A stretch of 64,000 bases of DNA from Nilaparvata lugens (Eukaryota > Arthropoda > Insecta > Hemiptera > Delphacidae). Positions 51,217 through 63,740 of the stretch are shown piece after piece (position 1 is the first letter of the stretch; each line of letters opens with the position of its first letter). Below the pieces are notes generated by a model. The model was not told the DNA's origin. It saw only the letters and a program-made list of their open reading frames with translations, and searched no databases. A program made the translations under genes and the position numbers. The DNA lies in assembly GCF_014356525.2 (NCBI RefSeq), contig NC_052518.1, positions 35,353,705 through 35,417,704 on the forward strand, in the 5' to 3' direction.

Positions 51217-52721
51217 TCAAACTTCACTAGTACCACCACCGAATCCACGAACAACGGTTCTCATGGGCTGGAATGGTAGTCTCAAACGCTGACACAATTT
51301 GGCTGTAACAAAATGACACTGACTCCTGGTGTCAACCAAGAAACAAACATCACAAAGCTGATCATTACAATCTCGAATATGTGCAGTGACGGTCGACAAC
51401 ACAACGGTCGAATTTTCTACATCGTTGGATGTAGAACAACAACTAATAGGTGATGTGCCACCTGCCTTGGAGTTCGACGAGGACGCAACACCTTCATTGG
51501 AACTTGATCTGGAAAAGTGCAATAAAGAATTATGAGATTCTCGACATTGAGCACACTGAGTTTTACTATGACAATCTCTACTCAAATGATCCACATCAAG
51601 ACAACGAAAACAACAAAACTTTCCTTTAATCAAACAATAACGATCCCAAGGAGTCATTTTCAAGAAACTAGCACAATCTACTAACCGATGACCCGGTTTT
51701 GAGCACTTCAGACAATTGGGCTTTTTACTAGATGCATCGTTAGATGAATCATTAGATTGAACCACAAACACCTTCGATTTATTATCCTTCTTGTGCCTCA
51801 TATTAAATGATTCAGTCTGTTTCTCATCAGAAGGAAGTGTCTTAATTTGCTTTTCAATGAATTTGACATAATCAGCATAAGTTGGCATAGCCTTGTCACG
51901 TACGGCCGATTCAAAATTTCTACGAGAACTTGGATCCAGCAATCTCAAGCCATGATAGAGGAATATCGAGTCTGACAAATCAGTGAGTCGCAATCTCTTC
52001 ACTGCATTGATTGAACTGCAAAACCCATCCAAAATCGCAATACAACCTGCCTTTGATTCTGATTTTATTGGACGAAATTCAAAAATTTGTTTGAAATAGG
52101 CATTGACTTGCACCCGTGGATCATTATAGGGGGTCAATAATGCCTGCCAAATTATTTGATAATTGTTAGCCAATGATGGCAAATGATGACAAATATTTGC
52201 TGCTTGTCCAGTAAGTCTACTTACAAGATATTGGACCTTCTGCTGATCGTTCAAACTCTTGTTGTCATGTACCAATGCCTTAAATAGTTCATAGAACACC
52301 GACCATTGAGTCTGGTTCCATCGAATTTCGGAAGGTCGATTTTAGGCAGTACCGACTCGGACACGACCGGCTGTGCACTAGCTGCTGAAGCTGCCGAAGA
52401 TTGAGCAATAGCATCAGTCACCTCTCTCTGTTTGAGAGTGTTAGCCGCTACTTCAATATACTGAAACAGATCTAGGTGTGAGTCGTTGAATGCTACAACA
52501 TAATCTTTATTCAACTCAAGTTCCAACTCATTAACCACTAATTCTGTCTTTTCATAATCCGAAATGGTCTGAGACACCCGAGGATACAAGATTAAAAATT
52601 GCTCAGCAACCTTTGGATCAGAGACATTTTTAGACAGTTCATAAATCCTTTGCAATCTGGCATACAATTGTTCCAGTTTAGCGTGATGCACCCTGATTTG
52701 TTTATGTAATTTTTCCTCCAT
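51217..52721 (-). pseudogene. BEL/Pao gag and start of protease (one frameshift)
   Basis: Starts at MEEKLHKQIRV (about 52721). Coiled coil, then LPKIDLPKFDGT, FYELFKALVHDNKSLNDQQKVQYL, zinc knuckles CLKCSKPGHRLVDC, CFRCLDVDHLSRDC and CAQCRESHNSLLH, and a protease motif LVDTRSQ in which the glycine of D-T/S-G is Arg. A shift near 52300 splits it. Confidence 0.88.
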
Positions 52722-53286
52722 CCTGAACTCATACACAAAACAATTCAGCCCTGACAATACAAACAACAGACAAAAAAAAAAACAAGAATGAGTTCAAAAC
52801 TAAATGGAAGGAAGAATCACGACTAGTAAGTTATCAAAGTTAAACTTTGATTATCAATTCACAAGATAAGTTACTGCTGAAGAAAAACTATATGATTAGA
52901 TAATGTTCTTCCAACAACTCACAAACAAACGATAACTTGTTGAATTGAACAAACAAATTCATGCTGGTGATTAACCTTCACTAACATGTATAACAAAATG
53001 GACAATACAAAATCCAACAAACAAACAAATTCCCAAAAAAGAGCACAATGAGCCTAGCTTCAGGAAAATTACAATTTTAACTGAAATAAATTTAATTTCA
53101 GACAAATACAAATTGACAAGAAACCTTGCTCTAGAACAAGGCTACAACAAACTCAAGTTGAGCATAGATCAGACCATTCTGAACATGCCAACATTGGACA
53201 AATATGAAACTGCTTAAATCCAATGTGTGTGAATTAATCAATAAATTACAAATTTAAATTCATTCCAGCCTGGCAGGATCAAGAAA

Positions 53287-53939
53287 TGTTCTGTATAAAG
53301 CTCAGGCTAGAGCTACCAGAGGACTGTAATTTACTATTTAAATAATCAAATACAAGCAAGGGCAAAATTTAATCTTCAATTTGAGCCTGGTTATTTGGAC
53401 AGTCAAACTCTGCATTAATGAACAATAAAAAAGAGCAAAAACTCACCAGATTTAATCCAAGCTTGACTACTTGCCCTTCGAAGCCTTTATTAGGTGTTTT
53501 GGTCAGATTCAGGGTGGAAAAAAATCTGAGAAAAGAAAGGTTTGCTTCCGGGCTGCCTTTTCGCGTTGATTCGGTGTTCAATTTGCAGGTCATACACTGT
53601 GGTTTGATCAAAGCTCAAACTGGAGTCTTTATAAATTCAAATCTGATTCAAATTAATTTAATTCAATACTATTTACGCTGTTATATTCATAATTCACACA
53701 CACTACACTCAAACTATTATTTACAAGAAATTTCCGATCGAAATTACATGACAAAATACAAATTTGATCTCGCACAACAATGGGGTGACAAGACGAGACA
53801 AACTGAACAAGAATGACTGGGGCCTTTTTTCTCGACAAGCCAAACAGCTGGACGGTCGGCACTGGTGCCAACAAGCCTGCTATTGGCAGAACTGTAGTCA
53901 GGGATTTGGCGCTACAATTCGAATGCTCTGGCCGGACCA
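53287..53939 (-). repeat. 5' LTR of the BEL/Pao element
   Basis: 653 bases, TG...CA. No primer-binding site could be identified next to it. Confidence 0.9.
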
Positions 53940-54417
53940 CTATCTACCTAACCTTGACACGGGCCACAGAAGTAATGTGAATCTTCAATAGTAACCAACA
54001 GTCTCACATAAAAATACAGAGAGCTTGATTGAAAAATAGAAAAAGGCAATCTGCAGGGAATCAAAACTTATGCGAGATCTTTTACAAGAGTGATCTATAT
54101 TCACAAAAAACACTAAAAAGAATACTACACTAAATATGATAGAGATAATGATTGTAATTTTGTTACCTACTATTGCTTATTGCTCTCAAGATAATCCTCT
54201 TCAAACAAAAAAATAAAAAAAACTTTTATCAAATTAAAAAATTAGAATTGTTTTTACTTTTTAGTTGGGAAAAACATCGGATGACCGATGTCTAGGTAAA
54301 ACCATCATTGAGTGAAAAACATCGAACAGTAAACATCGATGTTGAAAACATCGATGTTTGATGTTGAAACATCGATGTTTTTAAACATCGATGTATCGAT
54401 ACCCATCCCTTGTTTTA
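53940..54417. other. Repeat DNA with CATCGATG palindromes, possible DNA-transposon end
   Basis: After the LTR, AT-rich DNA. At 54262-54412 AAACATCGATGTTT-type palindromes are repeated and end TCGATACCCATCCCTTG. Complementary CAGGGATGGGTATCGA-like starts are typical, from memory, of some hAT terminal repeats. The partner end was not found. Confidence 0.45.
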
Positions 54418-54533
54418 ATTCCACCCCCTCCACCACCGCCATTTTTATATGGAGTGAGTTTATTCCCTCAAAAACAAGTTAAGAAACGTAGAACAACAAA
54501 GCAGAGTAGGAAGAAGAAGAAGAAGAAGACATG
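54418..54533 (+). pseudogene. C-terminal remnant of the PLA2-like virion protein, outer copy
   Basis: Matches 35450-35572: proline run, FLYGVSLFPQ and basic KKRRTTKQSRKKKKKK. The catalytic part is missing because of the repeats on its left. Confidence 0.8.
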
Positions 54534-54950
54534 AATATTGAAGGAGAATTGAGTAATTATGATTTGATTGATTGGTCGAAATTATTACAGATTCGGCTAA
54601 GAGGTATATATATGCTAGATGCATTACCCAGAAAAATTCTAAGAAACAAGAATGCCATTGTGAATTTAGCGAGGGAAAGCGAGGATGGTACACATTGGGT
54701 TGCATATAAAAAAGTCGGCTCCAATGTTTGGTATTTTGATCCAATTGGAAATTTACAACTGCCATACGAATTGGACAAATATTGGAAAAAAGAAATTGGA
54801 GTAAATATATTTTATAATGTAGAGCACATGCAACCATTAAATAGTGATTTTTGTGGTCATCTTACATTATTGTTTCTTGCAAATCAGTTTTTATTAAGTG
54901 TTTGTGGTGAACACACATTACAAGATGGTTGTTATTACATTAAGATCTAA
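54531..54950 (+). CDS. Adenain-like cysteine protease, outer copy
   Basis: 139 residues from the ATG at 54531. Probable triad H55 (GTHWVAY), D70 (YFDPIGN) and C108 (SDFCGHL), with Q101 positioned for the oxyanion hole; spacing matches adenovirus protease. The last ~18 residues run past the point where the inner copy stops (after LANQ), so the natural end may be earlier. Cleaves capsid precursors during maturation. The frame overlaps the penton ATG (54925). Confidence 0.92.
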   Translation: MNIEGELSNYDLIDWSKLLQIRLRGIYMLDALPRKILRNKNAIVNLARESEDGTHWVAYKKVGSNVWYFDPIGNLQLPYELDKYWKKEIGVNIFYNVEHMQPLNSDFCGHLTLLFLANQFLLSVCGEHTLQDGCYYIKI

Positions 54951-55611
54951 CACAAGTAACCTCTACGAACATTTACAAGAAATTATAGAATTGGATAAAA
55001 ATTGTGAATGGGAAATTGGATTGATTAATTTTTGTAGCTACAATAGTATTGCAAACGTTAACAAAGGAACAAATTCCAGCTTCAAATATGGTGATAGATT
55101 AATTGAGCTGGATACGGGTGCATATGAAGTTGAGGATATTATAAAATCTTTAAAGAATAAATTGAATATTGATGAGAAGAAGAATAAACTTATTGTATGA
55201 GCAAACGCAAATACTATGAAGATTGAAATTCATTCTGATAAAGCCATTGATTTAACACGTACTGATTCGATTGGAAAGATACTTGGTTTTGATAATGTTG
55301 TTTTGCGACCAAATAAATGGCATTATTCTCAGCATTTGGTTAACATAACAAGCATTGGTAGTATTGTACTCGAGTGTAATTTAGCATGTGGTAGTTACTC
55401 TGTCGGAAAACAAAAACATATAATCTACGAATTCTTACCAAAGGTTCCTAGCGGTTATTTAATAAACGAAGTACCATCGCCGATTATTTATGTACCTTTG
55501 AATATGCATCGAATTCAAACTATTAATGTAAAGGTAACAGACCAGAACGGATCGTTTATTGATTTCCGCGGAGATACAATTACAATTAGGTTGCACATAC
55601 GTGAAAAATAA
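54925..55611 (+). pseudogene. Penton-like minor capsid protein, outer copy (one in-frame stop)
   Basis: 229 codons, same length as the inner copy. In-frame TGA at 55198-55200. Motifs WEIGLINFCSYNSI, SIGKILGFDNVVLRPNKWHYS and RIQTINVKVTDQNGSF are retained. Stops in the two copies lie at different places. It should form capsid vertices with the major capsid protein. Confidence 0.85.
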
Positions 55612-55622
55612 AAGTAAACATA

Positions 55623-55808
55623 ATGGGTTATCTTGTTTTCAATCCACATTCAAATAAGATGCGTACACACAATGTCATTAGAGAGACGAACGTGAGAGCA
55701 TCAACACCTAAAAACAAACATGCTTTGTCGGCTAAAAGTGCGAGAATATTAGAAAAGTTAGGTTTTATAGTTGATTGGCGGAATGTTAGGAGGAGTGGCC
55801 ACAATTAG
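55623..55808 (+). CDS. Short basic protein, outer copy
   Basis: 61 residues, MGYLVFNPHSNKMRTHNVIR, Arg/Lys-rich, ending IVDWRNVRRSGHN. It overlaps the capsid ATG (55783) by 26 bases. Open in both copies. A core-peptide role is proposed by analogy only. Confidence 0.72.
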   Translation: MGYLVFNPHSNKMRTHNVIRETNVRASTPKNKHALSAKSARILEKLGFIVDWRNVRRSGHN

Positions 55809-57021
55809 TGAAATTCTGGACATGGAGACAGACCTTCAGTTTTATAATGATATAACCAAATTCCAATTTCATACTCATACAGTTTATTCGGGACAGGAAA
55901 TAAAAAACTCTGATGAGGCACATATTGGCATAAATTCTTTAGATGTCTATTCTTTACCTTGCAAATCATTCATATTTATTGAGGGAACAGTTAACTGTAC
56001 AAAACCGGGAACAGACCCGGCTGATGCACCAGTTGCGGCAGACTATAAATTAAGCAGTAACGTAATCGGCAACCTTTTTGACGAAATACAATATGAATTA
56101 GCAGGTCAGCAAATTTCTAAATCAAGATTGATTGGATTAACATCCACAATTAAAGCTATACTAGTGAAGAATACGCTCGATAAGAACACATATCACTTGG
56201 CTGGTTTTGACAGAGCAGGATATGAGCTAATGGATAATAAATTCACTTTCTGTGTACCGCTGAAATTAATCCTCCCGTTTTTTGAAGATTTTCAAAGAAT
56301 AATTTCAAATTTGAAACAGGAACTCGTCTTATTGAGGTCACCGACAGACCCAAATTGTGTTGAGTCCGCAACTGGAACAAGCGTTAGTGTGAAAATTACA
56401 AAACTGCAATGGAGAATGCCCTACATAACTTTAGAAGATCATGTAAGACTGAAATTTTTGAGACTGCTCGATGCTGACACTCTACTGAAATTAGGTTTCC
56501 GGCATTGGGAAATTTGTAAATTACCAAATTTGCAAAATTCACTTAACCATTCTTGGGCAGTTTGCACCACATCGATTTTTGATAGTCCAAAATACGTTAT
56601 AATTGCATTTCAAACCGATCGTAAGAATAAAATTAAAAAATCAATATCTAATTTCGATAGTTGTGGTATTTACAATGTTAAAGTATATTTGAACAGAGAG
56701 TATTATCCATATGAAAATCTGCTAGGTAAAAAGGAACTATTATACCGGATGTTTTTGGATTTCGCGCCCTCGTATTATAATCATTCAATCAATAGCGAAC
56801 TCGAAACAGAAATTGACTTTAAAACGTTTTGTGATTCAACACTGCTGGTTGTTGTGGACTGTTCACACCAAGCGACTCATTTGAAATCATCGACAGATGT
56901 TCGTATTGAAATGGAATTTAATAGTGCAGTACCTGCAAATACTTCCACATATTGCGTTTTAATTAGCGATCATGTGATGGAGTACACACCTCTGACGAGC
57001 ATGGTGAAAGAAGTTCAGTAA
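55783..57021 (+). CDS. Major capsid protein, outer copy, intact
   Basis: 412 residues from the ATG at 55783 (MLGGVATISEILDMETD). Blocks: DITKFQFHTHTVYSGQEI, CKSFIFIEGTVNC, VIGNLFDEIQYELAGQQI, KFTFCVPLKLILPFFEDFQR, WRMPYITLEDHVRLKFL, VVVDCSHQATHLKSS and FNSAVPANTSTYCVLIS. Order and length fit the double jelly-roll capsid proteins of Polintons and adintoviruses, which form hexagonal capsomers. The start is preferred over upstream near-cognate codons because it matches the inner copy. No break, unlike the inner copy. Confidence 0.93.
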   Translation: MLGGVATISEILDMETDLQFYNDITKFQFHTHTVYSGQEIKNSDEAHIGINSLDVYSLPCKSFIFIEGTVNCTKPGTDPADAPVAADYKLSSNVIGNLFDEIQYELAGQQISKSRLIGLTSTIKAILVKNTLDKNTYHLAGFDRAGYELMDNKFTFCVPLKLILPFFEDFQRIISNLKQELVLLRSPTDPNCVESATGTSVSVKITKLQWRMPYITLEDHVRLKFLRLLDADTLLKLGFRHWEICKLPNLQNSLNHSWAVCTTSIFDSPKYVIIAFQTDRKNKIKKSISNFDSCGIYNVKVYLNREYYPYENLLGKKELLYRMFLDFAPSYYNHSINSELETEIDFKTFCDSTLLVVVDCSHQATHLKSSTDVRIEMEFNSAVPANTSTYCVLISDHVMEYTPLTSMVKEVQ

Positions 57022-57052
57022 TTTTATTGATAGAGTGCACCGGCTGCAATAT

Positions 57053-57092
57053 TATATAAGGTGTGCACTCTGACAATTTGGTTCATTATCAG
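57053..57092 (+). promoter_or_regulatory. Core promoter for the BIR-tail gene, outer copy
   Basis: TATATAAGGTGTGCACTCTG followed by TCATTATCAGTTTCACC about 32 bases on, as in the inner copy. Confidence 0.68.
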
Positions 57093-57120
57093 TTTCACCT
57101 TTGAACAGGTAACATCTAAA

Positions 57121-58062
57121 ATGTCCTATTCTTTGTGTTCCGATATTTTGGACAAAGCGCAAACTCAGTCTATTGGTATCCAGTGTGATCTTGATTCCGA
57201 TAGTTTCTATTATGAACCAAGGTGCTGCACACCGATCCAGAAGCTACTGCAGGTGGTGGAGGAGCAGAAATGGGAGGAGGAGGAGAGGGAGAAAGACGGA
57301 GGATTTGACGAGCCCGCCAAAGAGAAAGAAGTGGACAAGCAAGCGAGTACGAAAATTGCTACAGTTGATCTTCACTGGTTTAAACAAGATTGTAATCGAA
57401 TTATCGTGAAAGAACTTGCCATAATTGATCAGTTTAATAATTATATCGTATTCCATTTCAAATCACCATTTGCAAAGACAGAATTGAGTGCAAAATTGTA
57501 TAACGATGTAACATGGTTAGAACGTCACTATCATAAAATAAAATGGGAGGATGGAGATTTAGAATACACTGACTCATTAATACGTGATTACCTTGTAGGT
57601 TATGAGAAAATTTTCACAAAAGGAACTGAGAAAGCAAAGTTTTTAAGAAGATTACATACTAACGTTCAATGTATACCAGAGGATTTTGCAAAACCTGATT
57701 TCAGCTTTTTCACTAGTTCATGGTGTTATGGTGTGTGTAACATTCATAAAAATAGACCAGATGGACGGTGTGCTTTGTTCTCTGCTCAACATTATAATTC
57801 TTTGTTGTTTAAAAATATGTATCAAACAAATAATTTCATGTGTGAAAACAATCGAATGCAAAGTATGAAAATGGCCGCGATGTACACGAATTCGCAGAAA
57901 AGAAACTTTGCTTGTTATGAATTCTTCTACAATTGAAAAGAGATTCAGTGTGTTTATTGCATGCATGCATTGAGACTGCATAAAGCACGTACATATTGTC
58001 TGTCTGCAATTAATGAAGAAAGACCACTTAATTACTCTATAATAGTGCCAGCCCACACTTAG
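57121..58062 (+). pseudogene. Conserved protein with BIR-like C-terminal zinc module, outer copy (one in-frame stop)
   Basis: 314 codons with a TGA at 57934-57936, just inside the BIR-like tail (NFACYEFFYN, then KEIQCVYCMHALRLHKARTYC). The first 271 residues are open: acidic EEQKWEEEEREKDGGF linker, core IATVDLHWFKQD, IIVKELAIIDQFNNYIVFHF, WLERHYHKIKWEDGDLEY. The core is conserved with the inner copy and its function is unknown. A promoter precedes it, so it is probably transcribed separately from the capsid gene. Confidence 0.78.
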
Positions 58063-58081
58063 TTTTGTTCATTCGCTTATC

Positions 58082-58357
58082 ATGGATCCGAGAAAGTGGT
58101 TGGCAGCTGACAACGAGTTGGAAGTGAGGTTAAAAAACTGTATTGATTGGTATGATGAGTGTGAAAGTGCAATTAGGAAATCAACTCGTGAAAATTATAG
58201 TTTGGCAAAACAATTAAAAGACATTTTTCTAAGCACGGTTAATTCAAATGACCTAAGAGACTATCTATGTTATTATCGTCCTCATAATTTGTGTATAGAT
58301 AAGTTAATTGAAATTGAAGATGAAATTATGAATAGTTGTGGTGAAATGTGTAAATAA
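58082..58357 (+). CDS. 91-residue conserved Polinton protein, outer copy
   Basis: MDPRKWLAADNELEVRLKN, WYDECESAIRKS, LAKQLKDIFLSTVNSNDLRDYL. Same length as the inner copy with many conservative changes, no breaks. Unknown function. Confidence 0.75.
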   Translation: MDPRKWLAADNELEVRLKNCIDWYDECESAIRKSTRENYSLAKQLKDIFLSTVNSNDLRDYLCYYRPHNLCIDKLIEIEDEIMNSCGEMCK

Positions 58358-58584
58358 ACTTTTTCTGTGTTCAAATGATTTTTCATTCCAATATCCCACT
58401 CACTTTTTAGTTTAGTAGCTGGTCAGAGCTAGACCTGTCAACAGCAACGCATGTGGTGTGATCTTTTTCATACAAGTGAGACACGAGCCCCTTCAAGCAA
58501 CTGTTGTTCCTAATAAGTACAACACGTGCACATTGTTAATTTATAGAACAGAGACACATGCCAAACATCTGGGAAGCCGTTAAC

Positions 58585-58899
58585 ATGCAGTGTTATGGTT
58601 TTTCAAAATTCAAAAAATTAACTCGTCTCTTGATGGGAATTTCATTCAACGAATTTGATTCAATTGCAAAGAATATTAAATTTTTAACAGGATGTCAAGA
58701 TGCTGATTTACCGTTAACAAAAACAGAAAATGTGCATTTTCCAATTTTATCTGAGATATTCGAATTGCTCAATATACTAGACAGCGGCCATCTACATTAT
58801 GATTGTACAAATGATTCACCATTATCTGTTGTTAAAAATTCCGATGAACTTTGGAAATGCTTGTACAATATTGCAGATAAAAAATGTAAAAGAACTTAG
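58585..58899 (+). CDS. 104-residue DED-like protein, outer copy
   Basis: Start chosen at 58585 because it matches the inner ATG; an upstream in-frame ATG (58558) adds nine residues. FSKFKKLTRLLMGISFNEFD, SIAKNIKFLTG, LSEIFELLNILDSGHLHYD and SDELWKCLYNIADKKC. The KLTRLLMGIS ... KNIKFL portion is closest to the DED consensus. Open frame. Its last codons merge with the right terminal repeat, which contains a partial duplicate of its 3' end (about 58978-59047). Confidence 0.6.
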   Translation: MQCYGFSKFKKLTRLLMGISFNEFDSIAKNIKFLTGCQDADLPLTKTENVHFPILSEIFELLNILDSGHLHYDCTNDSPLSVVKNSDELWKCLYNIADKKCKRT

Positions 58900-59129
58900 A
58901 TCATTGACCTCTCTGTAGAGATATGGATTCACTTTAATCTGACAGTATAGCAATAGATTATTAAGCAATAGATGTAGACGATATTGTAGATAAAAAATGT
59001 GAAAGAACTTAGATCATTGACCTCTCTGTAGAGATATGGATTCACTTTAATCTGTCAGTATAGCATTAGATGTGAGAGAGAGATAGGGAATTTCTCAATT
59101 CACTTTAATCTATCAGTATAGCATTAGAT

Positions 59130-59197
<68 letters not shown>

Positions 59198-59902
59198 GGT
59201 ATTTCTCAATTCACTTCGATCTGTCAGTATAGCATTAGATGTAGAGTGATAGGGAATTTCTCAATTCACTCCAATCTGTCAGTATAGCAATAGATGTAGA
59301 GAGTTGGATTCACTTTAATCTGTCAGTATAGCAATAGATGTAGAGAGAAGGATTCACTTTAATCTGTCAGTATAGATGTAGAGAGAGGGAATTTTTCCCC
59401 TCAAATGGAAATTTTTTTCCCTCACTTTCTTCATGCCCCTCATCTATACTGGGAAAGGGGAAGGGAAAATCTATTTGAGAGAGAGATATCTCTTTCTCTC
59501 TTTTCATCCCCCTCATCTCCACTGGGCAAGGGGAAGGGAAAATCTTTTTGAGAGAGAGATATCTCTTTCTCTCTTTTCATCCCCCTCATCTCCACTGGGC
59601 AAGGGGAAGGGGAAATCTATTTTTAGAAAGAGAGAGAGTGATATATATATTTCTCTCTTTTCATCCCCGTCATCGCCACTGGGCAAGGGGAAGGGGAAAT
59701 CTATTTTTAGAAAGAGAGAGAAAGAGAGATATCTTTCTATCTTTTCATCCCCCTCATCTCCACTGGGTGAGGGGAAGGGGAAATCTATTTTTAGAATACC
59801 CTTCACCCTGTGGGGGGAAGGGGTGGTGGGATGGTCGAGGGGGGAGAGGGGGAGGGGATTTCGAGCAAAAAAGCTTCCTTAAAGTATCGTTTTCCCTCTA
59901 CT
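58888..59902. repeat. Right terminal inverted repeat of the outer Polinton
   Basis: Complement of 5164-5980. Seven TTCACTTTAATCTGTCAGTA-type motifs (near 58929, 59040, 59099, 59210, 59263, 59309, 59353), a GA tract (59131-59193), four CATCCCCCTCATCTCCACTG units (59430-59790) and the terminal TTTTCCCTCTACT. Confidence 0.9.
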
Positions 59903-59908
59903 GTGCAC
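59903..59908. repeat. Right target-site duplication of the outer Polinton (GTGCAC)
   Basis: Partner of 5158-5163. Confidence 0.85.
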
Positions 59909-60275
59909 TTGTAGTTACTGATTTCCGAGCGCCTGCGAAATGCTCTTTGAGAGCTTGACGCACGTCCACCCAAGTTGAACTGAAAGATGCTCCTATATCT
60001 ATCAATACAGAAAAATTAATTCTTGATAGGAAATATGTGTGAATATTAGCATTGGTTATTTCGTCCATACTATTCGCGACGATCTGAGCATAGACCGCAT
60101 TCATCCATTCTAGAAACAATTCTAGTTCTTTTATTTCTCCATTGAACAGTTTAACCGAGTCTATCATACTCATAAGATATTGAGTATGTGCTGTTTTCAC
60201 TTGTTCCATTTTCATTGAAAGCTCAATGTCGGAGGTTGAGGCAATATTTGCATTGACACCTCCTTGTGTATTCAT
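59903..60275 (-). pseudogene. Gypsy-like gag, 5' portion
   Basis: ATG at 60275 (MNTQGGVNANIAS). About 122 codons to the Polinton junction: MKMEQVKTAHTQYLMSMIDS, LELFLEWMNAVYAQIV and WVDVRQALKEHFAGA. It continues in frame at 5157. The start is 106 bases downstream of the primer-binding site. Confidence 0.88.
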
Positions 60276-60380
60276 TTTTTTGACTACAAATTTATCCACC
60301 TACAATTTATTGTGAATCACTAATTATGGTATTATTCACTGTCGCGTAATCCACTGTGTGAAAAAAAACGTACACAAGTC

Positions 60381-60398
60381 TCCCGGGTTTCGGCACCA
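60381..60398 (-). promoter_or_regulatory. Primer-binding site of the Gypsy-like element (tRNA-Phe type)
   Basis: On the minus strand TGGTGCCGAAACCCGGGA, the complement of the 3' end of an insect-type tRNA-Phe ending CGGCACCA (identified from memory of that tRNA). The 5' LTR should begin at 60399 and run rightward. Confidence 0.72.
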
Positions 60399-62851
<2,453 letters not shown>

Positions 62852-63559
62852 CTAAAAGCAGTATTTTCTTCTGTAATACATTCGTCGCTGAGTCTGCTTT
62901 TCTATTCTCGATTGATTTGTTTGCATGCCTGATTTCTCATTATTATCGTACAACTGGGACACGTCTTCCAAAACATTCTCACAACCTGATTGTAATAAGA
63001 TATTCGAAATGTCATCATATTTCTGTACCGAACTCTCATCAACAAAAATTCCATCAGTTTCAATTTTATTATTCTTCATATCATTTAGAAATCTATTATG
63101 CCTAGATGACGCTCCTAAATTTAGATCAGACTCAGTATTTTCACCTTCACTGTTTACACGAATCGCTGATTTACATTTCTGCAATCGGTTCAATATAATA
63201 TTTTCATGACCAGGCTCTTGTTTATCGATAATAATTGATTCGTACATCTTGTTAACAAAATTTTTACTATCTACATCACTTTTCAACTCTGAACATGATT
63301 CCGTAATTTTTTGTTCAACACCACTATTTGGTGATTCACATCTCTGGCTATAATTCATTTTAATATCTCCAAGATCAATTTCGTGTTTATGAAAGATTGA
63401 ATACTTCTTATCATCAGTATTAGAATAATTTCTTCCAACATGATATATTCCATTGTGCCTAACACCTTCCAAAGTAAAACCTGATTCAGTGAAAATACAA
63501 CTTCCTAATTCATTCCTTGAAATATCATTATTTTGACCGTCAATTGTTAGTTTGACCAT
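62852..63559 (-). CDS. Hypothetical hydrophilic protein, possible host exon
   Basis: 235 codons from the ATG at 63559 (MVKLTIDGQNNDISRNELGSC). Rich in Asn, Ser, Asp, Glu and Lys, no repeats or membrane segments, a basic end (RIEKQTQRRMYYRRKYCF). No domain recognised. Its length is notable for this AT-rich region. It could be a coding exon of a host gene or a chance frame. Confidence 0.35.
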   Translation of the reverse strand: MVKLTIDGQNNDISRNELGSCIFTESGFTLEGVRHNGIYHVGRNYSNTDDKKYSIFHKHEIDLGDIKMNYSQRCESPNSGVEQKITESCSELKSDVDSKNFVNKMYESIIIDKQEPGHENIILNRLQKCKSAIRVNSEGENTESDLNLGASSRHNRFLNDMKNNKIETDGIFVDESSVQKYDDISNILLQSGCENVLEDVSQLYDNNEKSGMQTNQSRIEKQTQRRMYYRRKYCF

Positions 63560-63659
63560 GTGATTGATCGCCGTCTAAAACATTTTCATCAATATGCGTA
63601 GTACTAAATTCCTGTGTCCTATCAGTAATAGTATATTTTACACCTAGGGTCAAAAATGT

Positions 63660-63740
63660 ACGTTTTCCGGCTCGAGAACGCGGTTTTCAAGTTCGAGACG
63701 AAGTTGAGAACTTGAAGCGTTCGAGAGCCGGAAAAACAGT
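63660..63740. repeat. Inverted repeat near the right edge
   Basis: TTTTCCGGCTCGAGAACG pairs with CGTTCGAGAGCCGGAAAA, and CAAGTTC with GAACTTG in the interior, giving a ~75-base hairpin. GC-rich compared with its surroundings; possibly the end of a small repeat element. Confidence 0.7.

Larger units (their letters stand above)
48010..53939 (-). mobile_element. BEL/Pao LTR retrotransposon, defective
   Basis: LTRs at both ends (48010-48666, 53287-53939), minus-strand gag and pol. Flanks CCATC (48005-48009) and CTATC (53940-53944) are a probable 5-bp target duplication with one change. A purine tract GAGGTGGGGGTA lies just inside the left (3') LTR. The internal region has an RT-integrase deletion and frameshifts. 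LTRs are roughly 97% alike by eye. Confidence 0.9.

Noticed and set aside
59433..59958. Arg/Glu/Phe-rich proteins in the right terminal repeat
   Set aside because: Several overlapping frames on both strands arise from the ~60-bp internal repeats; none is conserved as protein between the two ends.
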